NCBI RefSeq assembly: GCF_004912135.1
Contig: NZ_STGU01000013.1
Span: forward strand, 56,109-120,108
From: Rhizobium rosettiformans W3
Lineage (GTDB): Bacteria; Pseudomonadota; Alphaproteobacteria; Rhizobiales; Rhizobiaceae
Reading direction: 5' to 3'
Length of the DNA stretch: 64,000 nt
Under the pieces are notes generated by a model. That model saw nothing but the letters and a program-made list of their open reading frames with translations. It did not search any database and was not told the DNA's origin. Below are positions 53,246 to 61,578 of the stretch, piece after piece (position 1 is the stretch's first letter; each line of letters starts with the position of its first letter). The translations under genes were made by a program, and so were the position numbers.

Positions 53246-53289
53246 TGACGGACGCCGGTGAGCCTCTCTCTCCGGCTATCAGCCCGTCA
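53246..53289 (-). promoter_or_regulatory. Repeated leader stem-loop, copy B (parB)
   Basis: TGACGG (53246-53251) pairs with CCGTCA (53284-53289), enclosing the same GGTGAGCCTCTCTCTCC tract (plus strand) as copy A. The stem ends next to the GGAG of the parB ribosome binding site. Confidence 0.6.
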
Positions 53290-53356
53290 CGAAGCGAAGC
53301 GCCGCCCTCTTCCTCTGAAGAGAGCGACGCCAGCCGCAGAACCTGAAACCCGGAAA

Positions 53357-53753
53357 TCAGGCACTCCGGTTTTCTGTATCGGCGGATGTGCGGGAAAAGC
53401 TCGCGCCGACGCCGTAGAGCAAACGCTCGGCGGCGCGGATGCTGCCGGTCTCACGGGCGGCCTCGGCCCAGACCGAGATCGGGAAATCGCCGGTGAACAG
53501 CAGATCGCACTCGATGCCCATGCCGAATGGCAGCCGGACTGACTGCATCTCGCCAAGGCTCCACGAACCCAGTTCGGGATGGCCGAGATCCGCCAGGCCG
53601 AACATGATGTCGCCATCCTCATCCAGCTCGGTAGCGAGCCAGACGCCTTCACCGATGGGATTGAAGAACTTCACGACCGGGGATGTGATCTTGATCGCGC
53701 TGGCGACCATTGGCCAGCAGGCGGTCGTGCTGTGCGCCTGTCAGGAGGATCAT
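53357..53753 (-). pseudogene. Frameshifted DUF2958 protein
   Basis: Two minus-strand frames together make one DUF2958 protein of about 131 aa. The first starts MILLTGAQHDRLLANGRQRD at the ATG at 53753 (ATGA overlap with ardC) and reads to DHIP; the second continues VVKFFNPIGEGVWLATELDE to the stop. The switch is at ATCCCCGGTCGTG, one base too many in the C/G run (53677-53682). DUF2958 proteins regularly follow ArdC on plasmids; function unknown. Real inactivation or sequencing error cannot be told apart here. Confidence 0.8.
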
Positions 53754-54712
53754 GCCGCCGCCCTCCGGTCGGTTTCGCTCGCATCCGACTCCCCGGTGTC
53801 TTCGGCAAGCAGATGCGACAGCAGCCAGTCCGCCGCCTTGCTGGCCTGCGAGGCCGCGCGGACAATGGCGCGGGAATCCTCGCGCATGACCTCCAGCCAC
53901 GATCCGATGTAATCGGCATGGCGGACGGTCGGCACGATCCCGAGCGCGGCGCAACTGAAAGCTGCGGTCTGTTCGGCAATCATCTCCTCGAAGGCGTATT
54001 TCTTCGAACCGAACGAGCCGGTCAGATCGCGGTTGAGGCGGCTGTGATGGCCGCTGGCGTGCCCCAGTTCATGCAGGGCCGTCCTGTGCCAGTTGATCGG
54101 CTCGAAATAGGCTTGCGGAGGCGGCACCTGCACATAGTCGAGCGACGGCATATAGAAGGCGCGATTGCCGCCAATACGGAAGTCGATGCCGGTGGCCCGG
54201 ATCAACGCCTCGACCTGAGGTTCGATAAGGCCCGGCGGCGGTGGCGGCGCGACTGCCGTGATCTCATCGGGTAGGCCATCGCATTGCGCGGCGTTAAAGA
54301 CCGTGAACCGCTTCAGGAACGGAATGGCATGCGCATCCTCACCCGTTTCGCGGGCACGGCGCTTCTCGTCCTCGGGGGTGAAACGGTCGGCATAAACGAC
54401 AGTTGTGCCACGCTCGCCCTTCCTGACATTGCCGCCAAGCGAAAGCGCCTGGCGGAACGTCAACCACGCCTGAGCGGGGAAACCATGCTGGATGACAGCG
54501 CCCCAGAGGATGAGAATATTGATGCCGGAATAGGATCGGCCGGTTGAAGCATTTCTCGGCAGGCCCAGCGGGGCGGTATCAGGCGACGCACCCCAGGGCT
54601 GGACCCATGGCAACCGCCCTTGCTCCAGCTCGGCGATGATCTTGTTGGTGATGTCGTCGTAAAGGTTGCTGCGCGCGCCACCTTCCGCGAGGTTACGACC
54701 CTGTCTGGCCAT
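53750..54712 (-). CDS. ardC: ArdC-like antirestriction protein with zincin domain
   Basis: A 320-aa ArdC protein: an N-terminal ssDNA-binding domain (LYDDITNKIIAELEQGRLPW, SGINILILWGAVIQHGFPAQ) and a C-terminal metallopeptidase domain with HELGHASGH at residue 214 (HExxH zinc site) and the downstream EEMIAEQTAA glutamate. ArdC of pSa binds ssDNA and protects incoming DNA from type I restriction. It would act early in conjugation. The start lies just after leader copy C. Confidence 0.92.
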   Translation of the reverse strand: MARQGRNLAEGGARSNLYDDITNKIIAELEQGRLPWVQPWGASPDTAPLGLPRNASTGRSYSGINILILWGAVIQHGFPAQAWLTFRQALSLGGNVRKGERGTTVVYADRFTPEDEKRRARETGEDAHAIPFLKRFTVFNAAQCDGLPDEITAVAPPPPPGLIEPQVEALIRATGIDFRIGGNRAFYMPSLDYVQVPPPQAYFEPINWHRTALHELGHASGHHSRLNRDLTGSFGSKKYAFEEMIAEQTAAFSCAALGIVPTVRHADYIGSWLEVMREDSRAIVRAASQASKAADWLLSHLLAEDTGESDASETDRRAAA

Positions 54713-54727
54713 CGGGATGATCTCCGC

Positions 54728-54767
54728 GACGGGCGCCGGAAGCCTCTCCTCCAGCCCTCAACCCGTC
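54728..54767 (-). promoter_or_regulatory. Repeated leader stem-loop, copy C (ardC)
   Basis: GACGGG (54728-54733) pairs with CCCGTC (54762-54767). The interior GCCGGAAGCCTCTCCTCC (plus strand) matches copies A and B with a few changes, and the stem ends next to the CGGAG of the ardC ribosome binding site. Confidence 0.55.
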
Positions 54768-54807
54768 ACGGAAAATCCGTCCGTACTCTCACTCTGAAGG
54801 GGGCGTT

Positions 54808-54823
54808 GCGGGGATCTCCCCGC
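54808..54823. repeat. Perfect inverted repeat upstream of ardC leader
   Basis: GCGGGGA / TCCCCGC separated by two bases. It lies in the divergent gap between ardC and the AbiE operon and could be an operator, a partition site or an RNA hairpin. Confidence 0.4.
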
Positions 54824-54886
54824 AGAAGGGGTAGGCAGAGACCAAGGCTCGGCCGCAGGGGAAGGCGTTCCCCTATCCGGACTTCC

Positions 54887-54915
54887 TTGAAAACTGTCAG
54901 AAACTCGCGTATATT
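54887..54915 (+). promoter_or_regulatory. Promoter of the AbiE-SIR2-HerA-exonuclease operon
   Basis: TTGAAA (54887-54892), exactly 17 bases, TATATT (54910-54915). The expected start site is only about a dozen bases before the first ATG (54934), with AGGAG at 54922-54926. It is the best match to a sigma70 promoter in this part of the window. Confidence 0.7.
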
Positions 54916-54933
54916 TCCAACAGGAGAAAGACG

Positions 54934-55527
54934 ATGACACGGCTGACCGAACAGATTCTGGCACATGCGACGGGACTTCCCGAAGGGATGCCCGTGTCCG
55001 CCAAGGGCTTGCTCCACCTCGGAAACCGGGCGGCCGTGGATCAGGCATTGTCGCGTCTGTCCGAGCGCGGGCAGCTCATCCGCGCCGGTCGTGGCGTCTA
55101 TCTGCGTCCCATCGCCAGTCGGTTTGGCACGCGCGCACCTTCGGTCGAGCAGGCTGTCGAGGCCCTCGCGACCCAAAAAGGGGAGATCATCGTCTCGAAC
55201 GGAGCCGCCGCGGCGAACGCGCTTGGCTTGACGACGCAGGTGCCCGTCCGCTCGGTCTATCTGACCTCCGGACGCAGCCGAAAGATGCACCTCGGCAAGC
55301 AGGTCGTCGAATTGCGGCACGCGCCGCGCTGGCAACTGGCCCTGGCCAACCGCCCCGCAGGGGAGGCCGTGCGGGCGCTGGCTTGGCTCGGCCCCGAAAG
55401 GGCGGAGGCCGCGCTCACGACATTGAAACGGAAGATGCCGCCCGGCGTGTTCGGCGAACTGGTCGCCGCCGCGCCGCAGTTTCCGACATGGCTCGCACAG
55501 AGCGTCGGAAAGGCGGCCTATGGCTGA
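54934..55527 (+). CDS. abiEi: AbiEi-like antitoxin (DUF6088)
   Basis: A 197-aa DUF6088/AbiEi-type protein. The N-terminal winged helix (GMPVSAKGLLHLGNRAAVDQALSRLSERGQLIRAGRGVY) is the DNA-binding part with which AbiEi represses its operon; the rest contains VSNGAAAANALGL, typical of the family. It would be the antitoxin for the nucleotidyltransferase encoded next, with which it overlaps by eight bases. It opens a five-gene plus-strand operon. Confidence 0.88.
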   Translation: MTRLTEQILAHATGLPEGMPVSAKGLLHLGNRAAVDQALSRLSERGQLIRAGRGVYLRPIASRFGTRAPSVEQAVEALATQKGEIIVSNGAAAANALGLTTQVPVRSVYLTSGRSRKMHLGKQVVELRHAPRWQLALANRPAGEAVRALAWLGPERAEAALTTLKRKMPPGVFGELVAAAPQFPTWLAQSVGKAAYG

Positions 55528-56536
55528 CGTTTTCCTCCAGCTTTCGGCCGAGGATCGGCGTGATGCACTGGGCGTCGCTGCCGACCGTTCGGGTCGCCCC
55601 ACCCATCTTCTCGAAAAGGATGTGTGGGTGGTGTGGGCGCTGGCGACCCTCTACGCGGCACCGCTCGGCGAGCATCTGGTGTTCAAGGGCGGCACGTCGC
55701 TGTCGAAAGCCTATCAGGTCATTCGCCGGTTTTCGGAGGACGTGGATCTGACCTACGACATTCGGGCGATTGCGCCCGATCTGGTCGGGGACAATGGCGA
55801 GGGTCTGCCGAAGACACGAAGCGAGGAAAAGCGCTGGTCCAGCGAGGTCCGTCGGCGGTTACCGGCATGGGTCGCGGAAACCGTGCAGCCTGTGATCGAG
55901 ACCGCACTGGCCGTCGAAGGTCTGGCGGCGGCCGTCCGCGTCGAGGATGAGAAGCTCTTCATCGACTATGAGGCGACCGCAGCCGGGTCCGGCTATGTGG
56001 CTCCAAGCGTCATGCTGGAGTTCGGCGCGCGCTCGACGGGCGAACCCGCGAGCTTGCGCGACGTCGTCTGCGACGCGGCCGGCCTGATCGAGGGGCTGCT
56101 CTTCCCGACGGCGCGGCCGCGCGTCATGCACGCGGAGCGGACGTTCTGGGAGAAGGCGACCGCCATCCACGTCTTCTGCCTCCAGGAGCGGCTGCGCGGT
56201 GACCGCTTCGCGCGACATTGGCACGATGTTGTCCGACTGGACGAAGCCGGCTTCGCGGAAGCCGCTTTTGCCGATCGCGACCTGGCCAACGCTGTCGCTC
56301 GGCACAAGTCGATGTTCTTCGCAGAGAAGGCCGCCGACCGCACGCCGATCGACTATGCAGCGGCTGTCAGCGGCGGCTTGCAACTCGTGCCGGTCGGCGA
56401 TGGCGCGAAGGCGTTGGAGGATGACTATGCCCGCATGGTTGAGGATGGACTGCTCTTCGACGACGAGGAGCCGTTCGAAGCGCTCATGGCGCAGTGCGCT
56501 GATATAGCCGCGCGCGCGAACAGAGCAGCCAAGTAA
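55520..56536 (+). CDS. abiEii: AbiEii-like nucleotidyltransferase toxin
   Basis: A 338-aa AbiEii/AbiGii-type nucleotidyltransferase. AbiEii toxins use GTP or modify tRNA and cause growth arrest on phage infection. The signature is intact: FKGGTSLSKAYQVIRRFSEDVDL (GGTS at 57, Asp74 and Asp76), preceded by EKDVW. Further conserved parts are MLEFGARSTGEPASLRDVVC and RTFWEKATAIHVFC. The gene ends 23 bases before the SIR2 gene with no terminator, so all may be one transcript. Confidence 0.9.
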   Translation: MADVFLQLSAEDRRDALGVAADRSGRPTHLLEKDVWVVWALATLYAAPLGEHLVFKGGTSLSKAYQVIRRFSEDVDLTYDIRAIAPDLVGDNGEGLPKTRSEEKRWSSEVRRRLPAWVAETVQPVIETALAVEGLAAAVRVEDEKLFIDYEATAAGSGYVAPSVMLEFGARSTGEPASLRDVVCDAAGLIEGLLFPTARPRVMHAERTFWEKATAIHVFCLQERLRGDRFARHWHDVVRLDEAGFAEAAFADRDLANAVARHKSMFFAEKAADRTPIDYAAAVSGGLQLVPVGDGAKALEDDYARMVEDGLLFDDEEPFEALMAQCADIAARANRAAK

Positions 56537-56559
56537 GAAACTGGGAGGACCGGGGGTAT

Positions 56560-57882
56560 ATGAGCGAAGTCGAAGAAGAGCGAAAATTCCAGTTTCTGCG
56601 GGACGGCGATGCCGAGCCATCTGAACTGGACTGGAACAAGGGGATCGAGAGCGCCCGCAAGGCGATTTCCGAGGCCATGAACGCCAAGAACATCGCATTT
56701 CTGCTCGGCGCCGGATGTTCTTCCCTGATGAAGGACAAAAAGGAACTCGGCATTGCGACCATGGCGCCGCTGGCCAAGGAGTTTTGCGGCGAAACCATCA
56801 AGGCACGCGCGGGGGGATTCTACAGCGATCCGCCAACAGCCGGCGCTGTACCGGCACCGTGGCGGCTGACCAAAGACGAACTCGACTATCTCGACGCGCT
56901 CGGAGTCGACCTGGCGAAGGATTACAGCCGTAACCTGGAACGCTTGATGGAGGTGCTGTTCGCGCAACGGTTCGTGCTGCGCCAGAGCGAGAATCCCGAT
57001 CTTCACCCCTATCGCGCTGTTCTCGACGGCATCATCAAGAAGGTCCAGGACTTCCTATGGACCCGTGTCACCCAAGGGGCCTTCGCCACGGAGGGCGACA
57101 CGACCGTGCGCGACCTCTACGAGCGTTTCTACAAGAAACTGGTCCTACGCGATCGGTCCTTGCCCCGGCCCTGGGTGTTCACGACCAACTACGATCATTT
57201 CAGCGAATTGGCGATGGATCGCCTGGGCATTCCCTATGCCAACGGTTTTTCCGGCGTCGTAGAACGCCGCTTCAACCCGGCGATCTTCCGCTATGCTCTG
57301 GCCGAGCAGCTCGACGTCGCCAGCCGCAAATGGACCGCCGTCGACGCCTTCGTCTATCTCTGCAAATTGCATGGTTCGGTCACTTGGACCGAGGACGATC
57401 ATGGCCTGTTCCCGATCAAGGAGGTCTGGCCGCCGGAATCCTCAAACCAGATGCTGATCTATCCGACGCCGGCGAAGCAGAACTCTTCGCTCGGCTCGCC
57501 CTACGCAGACCTGTTCCGGGAATTTCAGTCCCGGATCGTGCGCGAGCAGAGCGTTCTCATCACGGCCGGCTACGCCTTCGGCGACGAGCACCTGAACAAC
57601 ATCATCTATCAGGCTCTGACGATCCCGACCTTCCGCTTGGTGATCTTTGCGGCGCCCGACACGGAGGGAGAGATCGCCAAGCTGCGGGCGCTGCGCGATC
57701 CGCGCATTTGGATCATTGGAGGCAATGGCCCTTCCGACGGGACGAGGGCGCACTACTTCGACATGATCGTCGAGCATTTCATGCCCCAGCGCCCCAGCGA
57801 CAGGATTGATGATGCCGTCCGCAAGGTGTTGTCGGAGCTGGCGCCGAAAAGGGACGACGAGACGAAGGATGGCGAAGCATGA
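56560..57882 (+). CDS. SIR2-family NADase-like defence protein
   Basis: A 440-aa SIR2-domain protein. Defence SIR2 proteins degrade NAD+ after phage sensing. The NAD-binding parts are visible: FLLGAGCSSL (GAG at 50-52), FTTNYDHFSELAMDRLG (Asn210, Asp212) and the catalytic His271 in CKLHGSVTW. A C-terminal segment VLITAGYAFGDEHLNNIIYQ completes the fold. There is no zinc-binding module, as expected for this subgroup. It overlaps herA by four bases; SIR2-HerA pairs are a known two-gene anti-phage system. Confidence 0.92.
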   Translation: MSEVEEERKFQFLRDGDAEPSELDWNKGIESARKAISEAMNAKNIAFLLGAGCSSLMKDKKELGIATMAPLAKEFCGETIKARAGGFYSDPPTAGAVPAPWRLTKDELDYLDALGVDLAKDYSRNLERLMEVLFAQRFVLRQSENPDLHPYRAVLDGIIKKVQDFLWTRVTQGAFATEGDTTVRDLYERFYKKLVLRDRSLPRPWVFTTNYDHFSELAMDRLGIPYANGFSGVVERRFNPAIFRYALAEQLDVASRKWTAVDAFVYLCKLHGSVTWTEDDHGLFPIKEVWPPESSNQMLIYPTPAKQNSSLGSPYADLFREFQSRIVREQSVLITAGYAFGDEHLNNIIYQALTIPTFRLVIFAAPDTEGEIAKLRALRDPRIWIIGGNGPSDGTRAHYFDMIVEHFMPQRPSDRIDDAVRKVLSELAPKRDDETKDGEA

Positions 57883-59909
57883 GCCACGACGATCGCAAGC
57901 GGGCGATCGGCAAGGTGGTCTCGGTTGCAGCCGACCGCTTTGTCGTCGAGATGCACGTCGGCACCGATAACTTCACGGTCGTCGGCTTCGACGACGTGCA
58001 TTATGTGGCGCGACTGGGATCATTCCTGATGATTCCGTCGCAGTCGGAATATGTCGTGGTCGAGGTTGTCGGCCTGCGTGAGCGCGATGCGAGCACGCCT
58101 TCCGAGCGGGGCGATTTCGACCGGGCCGGCTCCTCGAAATATCTGGACGTGGTGCCCGTCGGCATGTTGCCGATGCGCGGCGGCGCGTTCCGCTTCGGTG
58201 TGTCGGTTTTCCCGTCTCTGTATGCGGACGCACTGTATGCGCTGGATGGCGAGCTCGATCGCATCTTTGAGACCGAGACCGCCGTCGAGCCGTCAGTCGG
58301 CCCGGATGGCGGCGCTTGCCAACCCGAAGGGGCCACGCGCTATCGGGTTCTACCGATCGGCAAGTCGGTGGTGTTCGAGGACTACGACGTCAAAGTTCGT
58401 CTGAACGAGTTCTTCGGCGGTCATGTCGCGGTCCTGGGCAATACCGGCAGCGGTAAATCCTGCACGGTCGCCTCGGTCTTGCAGTCCCTTTTCAGCAAAC
58501 CGGACGAACATCACGCTCGCGGAGCGACGTTTATCGTCTTCGACGTGAATGGCGAGTATCACGAGGCGCTTTCTCCTTTGGCAAAAGACGGCGGCATCGG
58601 CGTCCATCGCGTAATCCTTGATGGGACGACCGCTGGCTTTCGGATGCCGCATTGGTTCCTGGAAATGGCAGAGTGGGAACTGCTTTTGCAGGCGAGCGAG
58701 CGAACGCAACTGCCGGTCCTTCGGACGGCGTTAGGTCTGACAAGTCTCTTTCATGCCAACACGCCAGACGCTCTGGCTCTGCGCGAGCACTTTGTCGCCA
58801 CTTGCATCATCGAGTGCTTTCGAGGTGCGGATGGCGACTCCCCAGTGTCGAAGTTTCAGCGCGTCGTTTCTCTTCTTCAGAAGTATCCGACGAACGATCT
58901 GAATATGGCGTTGTTGAACCGCTTCAATCCGAATTTTCAATACGGAAATTTTTCTGGCAACAACCAATCGGCATTTCTGGATGAAGTAAGGAAGAAGCTC
59001 CGGGAGGATGCTCCCTTACCAGCCTACAATCGGACGCCGTTCTCTTTCGATGAGCTGCACGAATGTCTGGATTTCGCGATCCTTTATGAGGAGGCTCACG
59101 GCAACCGCCAAATCCGAGATTACTGCTCTTCCATGGTCACGCGGCTCAGATCTCTCCAGGAGAGGACCGAATATGCCTTTTTACGTCACGAAGGAGCTGA
59201 CGTTGGTGCGGCTGTAAGCGATCTGGAATTCTTGACCAACATCGTCGGTCTGGGAAGGGTTGTTGGCGAAGCGTTCACCAAACGCAATCAAGTCATTATC
59301 ATTGATCTGAACTCCGTCGAAGATGAAATCGTTGAGTTGGTCAGTGCGGTCATCGCACGCATGCTTTTTCGGTTCCTTCGCCATGCGGAACCAAGAAACC
59401 GTTTCCCGATACATCTGCTCCTCGAAGAGGCTCACAGGTACGTTGCCTCAACGCCCTCCCGGTTTTCCATCGACGCAACCAAGATATTCGAGCGCATCGC
59501 CAAGGAAGGGCGCAAGTACGGCATGTTCGTGCTCTTGGCATCGCAACGCCCGAGTGAACTGTCCAAGACGGTTCTCAGCCAGTGCTCCAATTTCCTGGTT
59601 CACCGCATCCAGAACCCCGACGATCTTTCTCAGATTCGGCAGATGACGCCGTTCATCTCGGATTCGGTCTTGAAGCGTTTGCCGTCATTGCCTCGGCAGC
59701 ACGCGCTGGTGTTCGGAACATCGGTCAATCTCCCGACGACATTCAGGGTGCGGGAGGCATCACCGCGGCCGCGCAGCGACGATACCGCCGTGGTCGATTT
59801 GTGGTTCCACGAAGAAGGTCGAGCCGCCGACATTCGACTCGCTCCGGCCGATACCGCTGGAGGGGAGCCGATGGCAGTAAACGAAGCTTCAGACGATGAC
59901 ATCTTCTGA
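57879..59909 (+). CDS. herA: HerA-like hexameric ATPase/translocase
   Basis: A 676-aa HerA-type ATPase. The first 150 residues form the HAS-barrel (GKVVSVAADRFVVEMHVGTD). Walker A is LGNTGSGKS at 187-194, then TFIVFDVNGEYHEAL, a Walker B LLLEEAHRYV and the conserved KEGRKYGMFVLLASQRPSEL. In SIR2-HerA systems HerA assembles with SIR2 and regulates NADase and nuclease activity. The first four bases overlap the SIR2 gene and the last fourteen overlap the exonuclease gene. Confidence 0.93.
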   Translation: MSHDDRKRAIGKVVSVAADRFVVEMHVGTDNFTVVGFDDVHYVARLGSFLMIPSQSEYVVVEVVGLRERDASTPSERGDFDRAGSSKYLDVVPVGMLPMRGGAFRFGVSVFPSLYADALYALDGELDRIFETETAVEPSVGPDGGACQPEGATRYRVLPIGKSVVFEDYDVKVRLNEFFGGHVAVLGNTGSGKSCTVASVLQSLFSKPDEHHARGATFIVFDVNGEYHEALSPLAKDGGIGVHRVILDGTTAGFRMPHWFLEMAEWELLLQASERTQLPVLRTALGLTSLFHANTPDALALREHFVATCIIECFRGADGDSPVSKFQRVVSLLQKYPTNDLNMALLNRFNPNFQYGNFSGNNQSAFLDEVRKKLREDAPLPAYNRTPFSFDELHECLDFAILYEEAHGNRQIRDYCSSMVTRLRSLQERTEYAFLRHEGADVGAAVSDLEFLTNIVGLGRVVGEAFTKRNQVIIIDLNSVEDEIVELVSAVIARMLFRFLRHAEPRNRFPIHLLLEEAHRYVASTPSRFSIDATKIFERIAKEGRKYGMFVLLASQRPSELSKTVLSQCSNFLVHRIQNPDDLSQIRQMTPFISDSVLKRLPSLPRQHALVFGTSVNLPTTFRVREASPRPRSDDTAVVDLWFHEEGRAADIRLAPADTAGGEPMAVNEASDDDIF

Positions 59910-60789
59910 CCATCTGGAGACCCTGGCGCAGGCGCTGGAGGCCACGGGAGACTACCGGGTCATCCGGCGTCTCAAACCGCGCCCTCGCATCGTTCCTCCG
60001 CCAGGCACGCCGCTGCGCCTCGGCCTGGTGGTCGATGTGGAGACCACGGGGCTCGACCCTCAGCGCGACGAGATCATCGAACTCGCCATGACACCATTCA
60101 ACTACGGCTTGGATGGCACCATTTTCAGCGTGGGCGACAGCTTCCAAGGGCTGCGTCAGCCGAGCAAGCCTATCGCCCCGGAAATCACCGCGATCACGGG
60201 CATCACCAACGAGATGGTGGCCGGCCAGATTGTTGATCCCGCAGCGGTAGCCTCATTCGCAGCGCCGGCTTCGCTCGTCATCGCGCACAATGCGGCGTTC
60301 GACCGCCGCTTCCTCGAACGATTCAACGACGTGTTCTCGACGAAGCCGTGGGCATGCTCGCTCAGCCAGATCGATTGGGCAGCAGAGGGGTTCGAGGGCA
60401 CGAAACTCGCCTATCTCGCTCAGGCCGCCGGCTTCTTCTACGACCGCCACCGCGCGATGCACGACTGTCTTGCTACGGTCGAGTTGTTGGCGATGTGGCT
60501 GCCCCGATCTGGCGCTACAGGTCTCAGCCGTCTCCTGGACGGCGCTCGTACCGTTTCTTGGCGAATCTGGGCGGAGAACGCGCCCTTTGACCTCAAGGAT
60601 GTCCTTAAAGCGCGGGGGTACCGCTGGAACGGCGATCCCGGCCCGCAGCCGCGCGCCTGGTATATTGACGTTCCCGAGGCTCAGTGCGAGGCCGAACTAC
60701 GGTTCTTGAGAACGGAAATCTATCGGTATGAGGTCGATCCCCCGGTTCGGCGGATCGATGCTTATGATCGGTTTTCAGACAGGATCTGA
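59896..60789 (+). CDS. DnaQ-like 3'-5' exonuclease (DEDDh)
   Basis: A 297-aa exonuclease of the DnaQ/epsilon superfamily. ExoI is VVDVETTGLD (Asp47, Glu49), ExoII HNAAFDRRFLE (Asp136), ExoIII HRAMHD (His185, Asp190): the full DEDDh set is present. The C-terminal 100 residues (RIWAENAPFDLKDVLKARGYRWNGD) are an extension seen in some standalone DnaQ-like proteins. The 14-base overlap with herA shows it belongs to the SIR2-HerA operon and suggests a joint role, such as degrading DNA ends made or handled by HerA. Confidence 0.9.
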   Translation: MTSSDHLETLAQALEATGDYRVIRRLKPRPRIVPPPGTPLRLGLVVDVETTGLDPQRDEIIELAMTPFNYGLDGTIFSVGDSFQGLRQPSKPIAPEITAITGITNEMVAGQIVDPAAVASFAAPASLVIAHNAAFDRRFLERFNDVFSTKPWACSLSQIDWAAEGFEGTKLAYLAQAAGFFYDRHRAMHDCLATVELLAMWLPRSGATGLSRLLDGARTVSWRIWAENAPFDLKDVLKARGYRWNGDPGPQPRAWYIDVPEAQCEAELRFLRTEIYRYEVDPPVRRIDAYDRFSDRI

Positions 60790-60807
60790 GTGCCGTCGAA
60801 CGCCGGG

Positions 60808-61024
60808 CTATTGCATGCCCTTCCGGCACTTCTTGGCAAGCGTGGCGGAGACGAACTTTTCCCTTTTCGTCATGTCGGCGCGCTTTTCCACCATGTAGTG
60901 CCTAGCAGTCATGCTTCTCGCAGCTGGCATCCTGCAACGCGTGGTTCTGGAGGCGGTCGCGGATTTCCTTCGAGATCCTCGCCTTGCCGGTCACCGTCTT
61001 AAATGTTCGGCGCAGGTCCTTGCC
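60808..61024 (-). pseudogene. Relic of a tyrosine integrase C-terminus
   Basis: The minus strand encodes GKDLRRTFKTVTGKARISKE then IRDRLQNHALQDAS, followed after a frame break by HYMVEKRADMTKREKFVSAT and LAKKCRKGMQ. Intact phage-type integrases read HDLRRT...KEIRDRLQNHALxDVSSKHYDRWxYMxEKRAAM here. The KHYDRW segment carrying the nucleophilic Tyr is destroyed (a TAG and indels), and an in-frame TGA stops the upstream side. It is therefore a dead remnant of an older integration module. Confidence 0.72.
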
Positions 61025-61064
61025 TCAATTTAGCAAGGAAGACGTCCACCAAACATGGGGCTAT

Positions 61065-61574
61065 TCACCTTCCAGCCTCACGGAGCGACGCAGCAATATC
61101 GCTGATCGAGCGAAACAGGACCAGTTCATCATCTCTGGTAGGCTCAAATCCTCGGCGCTGCCAGAGTTCGGCAGCCTCCCCGTCGACGGCGTTGACCATC
61201 AATGCCCGCCCACCGATCAGCGATGCGGCCTGAACGCAGCGTTGGAGGGCATGCTTCACAAGGCCAGTCCCGATGCCCACCCCGGCGGAGCCGATGTCGG
61301 TCGCGAGCTGACCAAGCAGCATGCAGGGAATTGGATTAGGCGGCTGCCCCGTCCGGATGGAGCGCGGTAGCACCGATGGCACAACGGCTATTGGTGCAAG
61401 GCCGTAATATCCCACCACACGCCCTGCCTCATGCACGACGAGAACGGCGGTAAAGCCCTTCTGCTGATTGGAGAGCGCTCGGGTTTTCAGCCAGTGGTCG
61501 AGCGTCGGCTTGCCACAGGAAAACTGGGAAACATCGTGGTCGGCGGAAAGCGGCTCGGGTCCTGAAAGCAGCAA
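61065..61574 (-). CDS. GNAT-family acetyltransferase toxin (TacT-like)
   Basis: A 169-aa GNAT protein. TacT-type toxins acetylate aminoacyl-tRNA and stop translation. The pattern SQFSCGKPTLDHWLKTRALS (SG/CGxxxLDxWL), VVGYYGLAPIAV, the acetyl-CoA loop VGIGTGLVKHAL and ELWQRRGFEP matches these toxins closely. It lies four bases behind a DUF1778 antitoxin gene. Confidence 0.92.
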   Translation of the reverse strand: MLLSGPEPLSADHDVSQFSCGKPTLDHWLKTRALSNQQKGFTAVLVVHEAGRVVGYYGLAPIAVVPSVLPRSIRTGQPPNPIPCMLLGQLATDIGSAGVGIGTGLVKHALQRCVQAASLIGGRALMVNAVDGEAAELWQRRGFEPTRDDELVLFRSISDIAASLREAGR

Positions 61575-61578
61575 GGGG

